This document shows, one piece after another, positions 1 to 11,403 of a DNA stretch of 64,000 bases (the stretch's first letter is position 1; each line of letters starts with the position of its first letter). The notes under the pieces were generated by a model. The model saw only the letters and a list, made by a program, of their open reading frames with translations, did not search any database and was not told the origin of the DNA. The DNA is from Melanocharis versteri (taxonomy: Eukaryota; Chordata; Aves; Passeriformes; Melanocharitidae), in contig VZTG01000491.1 of NCBI GenBank assembly GCA_013397845.1, positions 2,875,742 to 2,939,741 of the forward strand, written 5' to 3'. Position numbers and translations under genes: made by a program.

Positions 1-260
1 TTCTCAGTCTCGGTGGGTACCGGGGCACCGGCAGGGTCGGGCCCCGGAGGCGGGGTGCTGCGCCCACCAGAGTTCTGCGGAGCTTTGGGCATCCCTGCCG
101 CTGCAGCCCAGGCGGGAGCCGGACGCGCGGGGCGGCGGGAGAGCGGCTGCAGCCCCTCGGGACCGAGCGGGACCGAGCCGTGTCAGCAGGGACCGCTCGG
201 GCATCGCCCTTTGCTGGGGACACAGCCCGTGGTGTCCTGGGGCCAGCGCTGACCTCGGAC
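1..260. promoter_or_regulatory. CpG-rich edge of a probable promoter/first-exon island
   Basis: The first ~260 bases are GC-rich with many CpG dinucleotides and then drop sharply to ordinary composition. In the human locus ITPRIP has a non-coding first exon and is divergent from CFAP58, so this island fits the ITPRIP promoter/exon 1, or a promoter shared with a gene left of the window. No TATA box or confident splice donor was picked out. The assignment is by position only. Confidence 0.45.
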
Positions 261-2655
261 ATGAACGGTCTATGCAAAATGCATCATTGAACTTTGCCGC
301 GTGTTCAGTATTACGCGGCATGGGCTTAAAACTTCCTTGTCTTTCTTCTGAGATACGCAGTATCTCACTAACGGGCACAGAGAGAAGGAGTGAAGCTTTC
401 AGTGAAGCTGGAGGGATACTTTCAGTAGAGCTGCTCTTCATGTGTGTAGGCATGTTTCTGAGGGTGGCCAGCAGGTATTTGCAGCTCAAACCGGCGTGAG
501 CCAGGACTGTGCTACTGGAAGTCAATGGTCTAAAACTGATGTGCAGAACACGAGCCTTAGTGGCCTTTGCATCTTCAGCTTGGCAGTTTCCCACTGAAGC
601 AGTTCTCTTGGGAACTGCCATGCTAAAATCCTTCAGGAAAATAGGACATGTTGCTATTGGCATCTCTTACGTGGTCAGGCAAGATGAGCAGTGTCTCTAA
701 GCGAACATTGTTATTAATGTGTTTTTAATGAGTGCTGTAGGCCTCACCCATACCCAGTGCATCTCCTTTAGGCACAAGCATTCACCATGAGCTGCCAGCC
801 AAGGACCCGAGCTGCCCTGAAAGCAGCACTTGGACAGGAGAGCCACTGTACTGCAGCATGTCGTGTTGTGTGAGGTTTTTTAGTTTGATTTGGTGATGAT
901 GGTAATGCTGTTGTGAAGCTCTGACTAAAGTGATTCTAGCCACCTTCATAGGCATCTGCTTTTTAAATCAGATTTTTCCTTAGTATAAGCGAAAGGGGTT
1001 CTCTCCATCCTCAAAGAAAAGTAGAGCATAGAAATTAGGAATAGAAAATTCAGGCCTTCTCTTCAACCTTGTTTTCAGCACAATAGATGCTTCATGCTGC
1101 TCTCACATGGGAACTGCACATATTAAGTGTGATTGCCACAGATGTGGAGAGAGGTGAATTGATTTCCCAGATTCAGAGAGCCAGTGTGAGTACTGGGACC
1201 AACCCTGAGGGTTTCTTGGCTCCCAGCTGTAGATGACACTATTTTTTGCTTGCGTGACTTGGGTGTACAAGACTCTGTGATCTGCGTTCACACCAGTGGT
1301 ATCTGCAAGGAAGAAGTGACCTGTGCACACCAAAGGCATTGAACTTGTTTATCAAGAGCTCAGGTGGTGGCCCCTCCCCACCTAACTGTCGTCTTCTTTT
1401 TGTTGCTTGGAGCATTACTATATACTAAGAACATCTTTTTCTTTTTCTCTTTCTTTTTCTTTTTCTTTTTGTTCTTTTTCTTTTTCACACTACCTTCCCC
1501 CCCCCTCAAGTCAGACTAAATATCCCTGGTCAGAGACTGAGGAATTTGGTTTTCCTGGGTAATTGTTTTGGACCATCTGATGACTAGGGCAACCAAAAGC
1601 TGCATGTCCTGCTCCCCTTTTGTTTTTTTGTTGGTGCTATCCATGGCAATAAGGGCTCTTGTGTGTCTCTGCATGATGTCTCAGAGGGATGCCAATGCTT
1701 GTGATTCTTCTTGCATGGCAATGACTAACACAGGAAAGGAATCTGATCCACAGAAACCTAACACTGGTGTTTCACAAGCTGATCTCACTAATTTCTGAGT
1801 TTGTTTTTTAAGAAAAACAGTATGGTTTTCCAAAGGACAATTTTAGTCTGGCTTTTGCAACCGTCTACCTGCTGACTGTGGTTTCAGTCTCTTGGGGCTT
1901 GCCTGCAAATGAATTAACACAGATATATAAGCTCTATGAAGAGCCTGCATGAGTCTCCGTGCTGTCCTGTGCTGTCCTGTCGTGCTCGCTGTGCTCTGCA
2001 GAATTGCAATTGCAATCCATAGCAATGGTGCAATGGAAAAGGAAGCTGAAAAAAGCTTCTGGTTTGTTCCTTTAGATCCCCTTTAAAATGGGCAGCTGTG
2101 TGGGCCAGCTTTTTCTCTCCCAAGTGTTATTACAATCCATTTATACTGGGGAAAAAGCAGGTTTGCTGCCAGGCAGCATATTTTCCATCGGCACTTGTAA
2201 TTATTGGGTGGCGAAGAGAGGTAGAGACTCTGGTTTCCAGGCTGGAGGGAGAGAGCGTGGCCAGGGTTTGCACTGGGCAGCATTGTCATGTGCCCAACCA
2301 TGAATTCCAGGTTTTGCAGGGATGTGGGCTCAGCTGTGTAAGCAAAACCTTCTGCCTGCTCACTCCTTGGAGCGAGCAGGGAGGCAGGTGGCCAACCTTC
2401 AAGCAGCTTGAGGGATGGAGAGCTGGCCTGGGGTGTAGCTGCAGTAGGGCTCTTTTTTTAGCTTGTTTATACTTACATATGCACGTGGGCCATGCAAAGT
2501 TGGCTGAGCCAACCTTGACCAGCAGCAAAACAAACAGGTTCTACTGCCATGACCTGGAGGCCAGATCAGCTGCTGAGCTTCGCTGGAGCAGGGACAGCTT
2601 TCATTTCTGCCAAGGAGAAGAGGCTCTCATATAGGGCTGACTCAAAACAAACATT
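261..2655. other. Probable ITPRIP intron 1, proximal part
   Basis: Non-coding sequence of ordinary composition. Open frames here are short, overlap on both strands and resemble no known protein. The only structured element is a pyrimidine-rich simple repeat near 1.43-1.5 kb. It is assigned as intron because the ITPRIP coding exon downstream begins at a good splice acceptor. Confidence 0.4.
1433..1505. repeat. CTTTTT-type pyrimidine microsatellite followed by poly-C
   Basis: Repeated units of C plus four or five T run from about 1433 to 1486, interrupted by a single G, and are followed by a run of C ending at 1505. The strand asymmetry (pure pyrimidine on +) is typical of slippage-prone simple repeats. 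Confidence 0.85.
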
Positions 2656-2689
2656 GTGCTGGGTTGCCCAGACTTCTTCATGGCAGCAG

Positions 2690-3615
2690 TGTTAAGAAGG
2701 CTTATGCAAGACAAAGAGGTGATTCGAGGTAGCCAGCATGGCTTCACTAAGGGCAAATCATGCCTGACCAATCTTGTGGCTTTCTATGATGGAGTGACTG
2801 CAATGTTTGACGAGGAAAGACAGACTGATGTAATTTACCTAGACTTCTGTAAGACCTTTGACATGATTCCATAGGATATCCTCATCTCCAAATTGGAGAG
2901 AAATGAATTGGAAGCATTGGCTGTTCAGTGGATAAGGATTTGGCTAGATGGACACACTCAGAGTTGTGGTGAGAGGTGAGAGCCAGTGGTGTCCCTCAGG
3001 GGCTGGTGCTCTTTAATACCTTTATCAGTGGCATAGTGAGATCGAGTGCACCCTCAGCAGCTTAGCACATGACACGCAGCTGAGCGGTGCTGTTGGCACA
3101 ACAGAGGGAAGGGGTGGCATCCAGGGAGACCTGGACAAGCTTGAGAGGTGGGCCCACAAGAATCTCGTGAAGTTCAACAAGGCCAAGTGCAAGATGCTGC
3201 ACCTGGTTTGGAGCAACCCAAGATGTGAGGACAGACTGGGAGAACTCACTGAGAGCAGCCCTGTGGAGAACGTCTTGGGGTCTCTCTGAATGAAAAGCTG
3301 GACCAATGCAGCAATGTGTGCCCACAGCCCAGAAAGCCAACAGTGTCCTGGGCTGCATCCAAAGCAGCGTGGCCAGCAGGTCGAGGAAGGGGATTCTGCC
3401 CTTCTGCTCCACTCTGCTGAGACTCCACCCACAGCGCTGCATCCATCTCTGGGGTTCCCAGCACAGGAAGGACATGGAACTCCTGGAGCAGGTACAAAGG
3501 AGGCCACAAAGATGATCAAGGGCTGCAGCACCTCTCCTATGAAAACAGGCTGAGTTGTTCAGCCTGGAGGTTCTGGAGAGACATCATTGCGGCCTTCCAG
3601 TACCCATGAGGCTCA
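2690..3615 (+). mobile_element. CR1 LINE fragment (reverse transcriptase and 3' part of ORF2), decayed
   Basis: The plus strand encodes recognisable CR1-type reverse transcriptase text: a QHGFTKGKSCLTNL motif followed about 30 residues later by YLDFCKTFD. The frame is cut by a stop immediately after the FD motif, and the downstream RT text (for example the 'gacctggacaagcttgagag' stretch and the 'gttcagcctggag' segment near 3555) is spread over different frames. The element lacks the usual 3' tail, so it is truncated at both ends and non-functional. It lies in the sense orientation relative to ITPRIP, inside the presumed intron 1. Confidence 0.9.
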
Positions 3616-5311
3616 GTCAAGGTCTCTCCAACATCTGTACACATAGTTGAGGGAGACCCTAACTTAGACTCTCTTTCTTTTGAGATTTAAAAATTATCTT
3701 AACAAGTGAATTTTAAGTCCCATAGCAACAGTTCCTGCCCAGCATTAAATAGCTCCTTTCCTCCAAGCAGACACACCTGCTCTACCTCACTGGCTCTGAG
3801 CCACCATGAGACCAGGCATTGCAGGCCCTGAGGGCTGACAAATATCCACTGGGATATTACAGTGCAGATCCAGACCCTCGGGGCTTGGGGTATCTTTCTC
3901 CTGTGTTCAGCAGTCTGTGCTGCTGCTGGTGGTGGTGTGGCACTGGTTGAGCAGAGGCAGCAGCAGCCCTGCAAGATGGGAGGGCTGGGCAGAGCCCATT
4001 TGCCCCATTTGGCCTCACAGTGGAAGATAGAAACAGAGAAGTGAAACTGTACACACAGTCTGGTCAAAGCAGGTACGTGGGAGGAGGGAGGTGAATTGAA
4101 GGAGTTCAAGGGAGCAACGATGCATCAACCTAATGCTGAGCCTTTAAAATACCCCAGTCTAAAGCCCAGATCAGCCCACACTGATCATTTCATCAGGCTT
4201 TGGATGAAGGCAGTGGGAAGATTTGAAGTGGTGGTAGCTGGAAATGAGGGTGGTGCATTCCTCCTCTCCAGCCCGTTTGTGTGCAGCTGGGTAATGTCTC
4301 TGTTGTCTGCCTGCAACCAGCTTGTTGGGTCCTCTCCTCCTTCTGGTTGAGGGCCTTTGTTTCCTGTTGCATATAAAATTTCTTCACTTCTCTGTCCCAA
4401 AATATTGTAGTCTATCTTTTGCGGTTCTGTGTTTCACATCTTCCTGTGCTCTTACACTTGCTTCCTGCCTCTTATGTGTTTTCTGTTTCTCCCATTAGCT
4501 CTGTAAACTCAACTCCCCGAGCAAGTATTTCTACCTTACAAGCTGCTTACAGCAGCTAGATGCCTTTTCTAGACAAACCAATCCCAGACAAAACTGTCCC
4601 AGCCCTTGCACTTACGCAGCTGCTCATTTGACTCTAATCCATTTGAAAAGGAGAGTGCTGGTGGGTGAGGATGGAGTCAGAGGAGGGAGGTCCTTGTTTG
4701 CCGACACGTCTGCAAGGCTGAGAGACCCACGGTGTGATGCACACACTTTCCCATGGGAGAAGCAGCATTTTAACTCTTCTCTGATCACTTCAAACTGATT
4801 ATTTCTGGTCTCTTGGCTTTAATGATAATTTTATTAGGTAAGGGGGTGAGTTAATCTCTCTTTTAATCAATCTGTGATTTAGATAACTGCATTATGTACC
4901 CATCTTCTGCCTGCACTTCCTCATTCATTCTCTTTGTGTTTTGCAGACTTCCTGGCTGTGCTTCAGTGGTGGGTGACTGAATTTAGTCTTCTCTGCATCA
5001 CAGTGATAGTAGTAATGTGAAGTTTAATGAGCACCTGCAAAGCTGTGTAGCAGGTAAGTGCTCCAGGGGTCATTCTTCCTACCAGATTTGATGTGATTTA
5101 AGAAAGCTTCTTGATGGGCTCTCACTAGGAGATCTTGAGCCTTGCAGCAGAAATGCTGAAAGGAAATTGGTGTGGCTCACATTTTAGGAATGTTCCCAGC
5201 AGAGAGGTTTAGACAGCTTCTTGCAAAGCAAAAGTAATAATGTTGTGAAGGTTTAATTTGGAAATGGCTTCAGTGTGGAAGATCAGTGTTAAAAAACTCT
5301 CTCTTTTGGAC

Positions 5312-5351
5312 TTTTAATATAAAATTAATATAAAATTTTAATATAAAATTC
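5312..5351. repeat. AT-rich tandem repeat, ~3 copies
   Basis: Three successive copies of a unit close to 'ttaatataaaatt' stand head to tail. Small and AT-only, it is probably a slippage product. No gene association beyond lying in the presumed intron. Confidence 0.7.
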
Positions 5352-5869
5352 TTATCTGACTGCTTGGTACAGTTGGGATCTAGTCAGAGAGTGATGGCAG
5401 AAGGGAACCAAGGGGTCCAAAGCTTCGCTGACATCAACTACTGATGCATTTTCTGCTGCGCAGGAGAACTTGCCAGAAGTACCTTACCCAGACTGGGGAA
5501 GTACTGGAATTCCCCTCTTCTAAGTGTTAGAGGGAGAGCAAATGCCTGAAGTGCCTGGACAACTTCCAAATGATCAAGGGTGACAGCAGAGGCAGACGAA
5601 GGGAAATAGTGCTTTCACAAGCCAGCAGTGTGTAGAGTTTCCATGTTTGTATGAAAACCCCTAAAAACACACTGAAAGGAGAACTGGGTGAAACCAAGAT
5701 GTCTGGCAGTGCTGCTCTGCGAGTGTGTGACAGGAGGCTCTACGGGTAGCAGTGGTGGGAAGGCAAGAACTGGAGCTGATGACAGAGAGAGCTGCCAGAG
5801 CAGCAGTCCTGGCTGCCACAGTGTCCTGCTACAACTCTGAGTACCTGTTAGCTCATGCACGCCTCGTGA

Positions 5870-5901
5870 TTTTTTTATTTATTTTTTTTTTACTTATTTA
5901 T
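5870..5901. repeat. T-rich (TTTA)-like simple repeat
   Basis: A low-complexity run of T interrupted by single A bases and one C. Confidence 0.75.
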
Positions 5902-8900
5902 TCTGGATCTGTGTTGGGTGGTGTCTGTCCCCTTTTTCCCATCACAGAGTTCAAACAGCTGCTCTGCTCTAGCAAAGCTCAGCTCACAGAGTTCCCTGGC
6001 ATGCTCCTCCAGCCAGCCCCGATCAAAGCTGTGAGAGTTGGCCCCCTGCCATTCTCCTGTGTGTAAATGAAGCTCTTTCTCTTTTTCCTTTCCATTCACC
6101 ATCTTTCATTATTATCCCTCCTCCAGAGGCAGGTTTTTCTGGCTGATCTAGCACATTATTTGTATCAGCAATATTTGCCTCGAGGCAGAGATGCTTTTTC
6201 AGCATTTATAGGGAAAACACCTGATGCATCCCACTGCCATGTATGTGGCTCAGAAAAACCAGGCATGGTGTTGGCGAGGATGAGGACCATTGCGGCCAAC
6301 CAACTGTTGCAGAATTTAAGCCCTGTTAGGCACAGTCTCCAACTCATAAGGTTATTCTGGTTGCCTGGCAAAGGAAAACTGTTACTGTTCCTTCACTTTT
6401 GAAACCGGGGCAAGAGCACGTAGAGAAGGTTCTTGTGCCTGAGCTGGGAAAGGGACATGAGTTATAAGGTGTCAGCTGAGCCACCTGTGTAACCAAATCA
6501 TCTTGCCCTGGGTTGCCTCCAGGGATGGTGGGTGCCCTCAGCTGAAAAGGTAGAGTTTGTGGTCAAACCCAAATGAAAACAATGGAAATCGGCTTGAGAG
6601 TGCCCTGCTTTCAGCTCTGCCAAATTGCAGAGGGTTTGGTGATGAGTGCTGAGCACCCGATGAGGAGTGGGAGCAAATGGTTCCCACGCCGTCTGCAAGG
6701 AGGTAAAGTAGCTCCATAAGACAAGATACCACCTGCCTGTGCCAGGATCCCAGCAGGGATCCAAACAGCTTGTTTTGGAGATAGCACATGCAGTGGTAAG
6801 GAGACTTTCTTGCAGGTAGGGGCAGCTAAGCAGTAGTCTAGACTGCCTTGGGAGGCAGAGATTTGCTGGAAGTTTTTCAGAACAAAGTAAACAGAGACTT
6901 GCCAGAAGTCATCCAGGCACAGTGTAAGCCATGCGTGTAGGCAGAGGGAAGAAACTGTATTGCTTTTTCAGACCTCTTTTTGCTCCTATTTTTTAAGCTC
7001 TTGTAGAGTGTTAGCACGTACCAGAGGCAGAGCTAAGGAGATGTTCTCAAGCTTAAAATGTCACACTTGATATTCACACTCTAGTGCTTCCCAGAGGGGC
7101 TTGGTCTTCTGTGTCTGCATCCAGAATGCTTCGATCCTAATCTGTTTCCTCCTGGATGTTCAGGTACCTTACTGCCAGTGGTTTCAGAGGAGAATTTGAT
7201 TTCTAAAGGCCTTTGGGGATTTAGCAACCAAATACCTTGGGACTGTTGGAAACATGAGGGAAAATACTTGAAGTTTCAGCAGCACAGACACCTCTGCACT
7301 GCAGACTGCGACTCATTCATGGTAATTAAAAATGACCCTTATCTTCCAGTCTTGTAGGGACAAGGATGGAAGCGATGGTGTTTATTTTAAGTTGCTAGAA
7401 TCCACCAGTTGACCCTCCCCTCCTGTAACACACAATGACATAAATTATCTGGCACAGTAGGTGACTTAAGGACAGAGCTCTAGTGTGGTCCCACCTCGTG
7501 AGCTGGCTATGCTCAGTCTAAGAATCGCAGTCATGCTCTTCTGCAGCCAAAGTCAGAAGATGGTCTGAAGGTGCTTGGATGATGTTTATCCCACCTTCCT
7601 GTTGACTCATAGCTGCATCGTGCTCTTGGAATAGGTGCAGGGTTATGATCTCACGCTCTGACAGAGTTACAGGAAGAAATGTCTACTGAAAGGGACGTGT
7701 TTGTGTGCGAAGTCATCCCAAACACGTGCTCTCAGCTCAGCCTTGTATTTGCTGCTGGTCCGGGACGCTTTGGGTCTCCCATGTGGAGCTGGAGGCTCTG
7801 CTCCTTGCCGAGCTCCTTGCCTGCTGCAGCAGAGGGGTTTTTGTGCCTGTGAGCAGGGGCCCCACAGCTATGACTCACAGCTCCCATTACGTGGTAACTT
7901 AGCCTTGAAGTGAGCCGAGAGGCTGTCCCTTGGCTTTCAAACAAAGCCTTCCTTTGTTGTGCTTACGGTATAAAGAAAGCAACCGTATGTGCTCCCCCCA
8001 CACATCCCAAATGAAGACCACGTGGCTTCACAACATTAATATGTATGTTTGCTACTTCTGCTGCACCACTGCAAGTTACATCACTGCTTTCCCCTTGAGT
8101 CTTTTTAGAGTTTTTCTTCCCAGCATTCAGTTTACAAATTCTTCAGGGAAACAAAGAGCTTAGAGATGTTTTCTTTTCTTGGTAAGAAGAGGAGACTGAG
8201 CATAGAGCACATGAAAATTATTAAATAGGGGTGCATGTGGCAGTAGGCTGTGTCTGAGTCATTCCCTTGGGTGAAAATGGCTCTGGGTTGGTGGCCTCGG
8301 GTGCTGAAAGGATGAGCTTCATGGAAATATCGTACGGAAGTGGGGCAGTTTGTTTTCTTGTATGACTTTGCTTTCTTCTTCTGCTTTTTATTTATTCAAA
8401 CTCATTTTGAAGAGCAGGATTAGCCAGAAGTACTCTGCAGCCAACATATTTGTGTGCATGCGTCTGTCTTGGCAGTTTTTAGGTTTATGGCAAGTGAGCC
8501 AAGACTGGGATTTCTGCTTCCCAAAGCATTTGTGTTGTTTCTCCTGGTCTTTTCTAGAGTCACTAGGTAATGAAGTAAGAGGGTTTGATTCTTCCTCAGA
8601 GGCTGTGTGCAATGCACAGTGTCTCTGCTTAGATCGGGGAGTCATCCTGGTGAGAGTCAAGGAAAGGGGGCACTGCAGTAAAAGTGCTCTTTTTGTTGCT
8701 CTTGTTCTCTCTTCCTTCCACACCCTCTACCCATGCCTGCAGGGGCTTTCACAGTCTGTTAGATTGTGTTTTGTTTTTTACTTTATTTAAAGAACTATAC
8801 TGTGTTTAAAAAAAAAAAAAACTGGGATTTCAGGCAGTGGAATAAAGCATTGCTTTTGATTTCTGTAGTGACATTTTGGCAACAATAGCCAGCTTTTAAA

Positions 8901-9690
8901 TACAGTTCTTTCCCTATTGTTTGAATACAAACAGCAGTGACTAGTTAGCAAAACAATGGTCCAATATCACACAAACCTTCAATCCCATCCAGTGGTTTTG
9001 AGTCCTGTTTAAGCAGATACTTGGGCCTGCAGCTCTCCTGACCTATGAGTGTGGCTTTGTCACTGAGTCAAGACTGTGATGGAGTAGAAGATCCCAGATC
9101 AGCCAAATTCCCAACCTGTAATGACAAATTTTTTTTGCTGTCTTTTTGTTCAGTATCTCAGTGTGGAAGTGTCTGGTGACTGCTGTGCTTTTTACTGTGT
9201 GTAATATGTACGTGCTCATTGTTCATGACTGAAATGGGACTTCATAGTTTCACATGTAAAACAAAATCACTCTGCAGGTCATGTCTGAGCTCTGCCAATA
9301 TCTATATGTGCTCTTCTGAGATAGAAGATACAGCTGGAGTGCTGTATCCTTGCTGGGAAATCAACTTTCTAATAATGTTTCCACCAATTATTTTAATACC
9401 AAAACATTTGTTCCAATGGGTGTACGATGTACACTTAAGTTGGATGTACAAGGATGCATATGCTTACCACAGGATGAGGAAAGCCAGAGTAACCACTGCC
9501 TGATTTAACAACACTGGTGTGGGGTTTTTCCACCTTGCTTAGAATTATGTGGGGAAAAGGAGGGCAGATTTAAACAAACATCTTGGCAATTGATCTTTTT
9601 CTGTACTCGCCACCTCGCCCTGAGGTGACTGCCAGGCCAGATCCATGAGCCATGGTTGCCTCACGTGCAAGGAGCTGTTGTGTGGCTGAG

Positions 9691-9723
9691 GGGGTGACAG
9701 CCACAGTGGGGTGACAGCCACAC
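9691..9723. repeat. Two-copy short tandem duplication
   Basis: A 17-base unit containing 'gggtgacagccaca' is repeated twice in direct succession. It is a minor local duplication in non-coding sequence. Confidence 0.7.
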
Positions 9724-11283
9724 CCAGCATGAGCACCAGGTGGAGGCCAGAGAACATCTGTGCAGTGAGTGCTCCATCCATTGTGGTTGACACTATCAGG
9801 TTGTTGGTGGAGCAGCAGGGGTGTTGTGTCCATCTGTGCTGATGAAAGATTGTGCAAGGAAATTACCAACTATTGCCCAGGCTCCCATCATGTTGGGTTG
9901 GAGGAGGAGGGTGCTAGTAAGGGTGGTAAGCTAAGGTTTCTTTTTCTTTGTGTGTGTCTTTTCTCCTAAAAAAACGAACAAACAACAACAAAAAAAAACC
10001 CAAACCCAACAAAACCTACAAAAGTTTGGTTTACTCCAGTTGTTTTCCTCAGTATTAACAGACAAAACCAGACAAGATTTATTTGGCTTAAAAAGGCAAG
10101 CTGTTCCTGGCTGTGGTCCTACTACAACAGCTCAGTAAGTGGGTGGGAGTCACATACACACTTCCTACCTTTCCCCTCCTGCCTCTCCTGCAGCCAACAC
10201 TATGTTCCAGTTTGTAAAACCCCTTCTTGGCCATAGCAGAGGGAGCCCAAGGCACTACACAGACTGCCTATGTGCTGCTTGCTGACAAGAGCTGAGCTGG
10301 CTTGCATAGTCAAAAGCAATAAAAACACATTCAGGCAATGAGCAGGATGCTGAGTAACACACTCCTCACGCTGTTGGCTGTCTCCTGGTCTCCATGGGCA
10401 GCCCCTCTTGGGTCCAGCCTTGAAGTGAGTAAACAGTGAGTGCTTTGGGGGCATGACGTGTCTCTGCGTTATTCATTCGTTGTTAAAGCTGCTTTTAATG
10501 GTGGCTCTTGGCTTCTGGGGCAGGAAGAGGATCATGTTTTGATTAGTGGCATGTTTTCATTAGTGGCACAATACCTGTATGCACTGAGAAACAATGACTT
10601 AGAAATGGGCCCAATAAACCCCCACTTGCTGATAAAACTGAAAATCTAACACGTGCCACATCTCTCTGGGTTTTGGAAAAGAGCCCTAGAAAGCAAATAG
10701 CTCACTTTGAGCCAGAAAGAAGACTTTGTACTGTCTAGGCTTTGGGGTAAAGGGGACCGTGGGGTTTTATGGCAACAGCTTATAAATGCACCTGTGTACA
10801 GTGAAAGCTGAGGCAGGAGGGGAGTACCTCTGAACATCCTGAGTGCTACTGCAAGAAGAAAACAAAAAGTCTATCCTACTTTTACCCACAGTGGGCGCTG
10901 GGATGTTAGGGGGTTCAAACAGCACAAGGGAGAGTTAACAAAGCCTGAGAAAAAGCTTCCTGATGGCAAAGGCAGTGAATGACTGGAAGACAGGGGAGAG
11001 ACTACCTGTCTTTCCTAGGGCCAGTCAAGCACTCCTCTGCTTGGAGAGATGCTGACAAAATCCCTCCTTTGGACCTGGGGCTGCACAGCAGTATCTGCTT
11101 CCAGAGCACTGGCAGTGCCCTTCATGTGCTTATCACCCCCGAATCTGCCTGCCCGTGGGAAGGGAGGGCTATCTAGTCCTGTACACAGGATGAGCATCAG
11201 CATTTCCTTGGAAATACCTGATCTGGTGACCCCTAGGAGGAAAATATTGTTTCCGAAAGTCCACAGCAGACCTGTTGGGCAGG

Positions 11284-11403
11284 ATGTCCGACGCGGGCTG
11301 CGCGACTGACCCTGTTGGCACTGCAGCAGGCCTGGAACAGGATGTCCACGGATATTACGAAAGGCTAGTGTTCTCAATCAAACAGCAGAACAATAGCTAT
11401 CAG
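11284..11403 (+). other. Unexplained 40-codon ORF ending at a GC-type splice donor consensus
   Basis: An ATG in a CpG cluster opens a 40-codon frame with balanced composition, beginning MSDAGC and ending NNSYQ. It runs into CAG|GCAAGT, which is the strong consensus of the rare GC-AG splice donors. The frame stays open for about 73 more codons past that point. I do not recognise the peptide. Joining it to the ITPRIP acceptor at 18137 would not be in frame with ITPRIP. It may be an exon of an unannotated transcript, a remnant of a processed copy, or chance. Confidence 0.25.

Noticed and set aside
2098..2634. 178-codon plus-strand open frame upstream of the CR1
   Set aside because: Overlapped by frames on the other strand, with no splice signals and no family resemblance. 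Considered chance.
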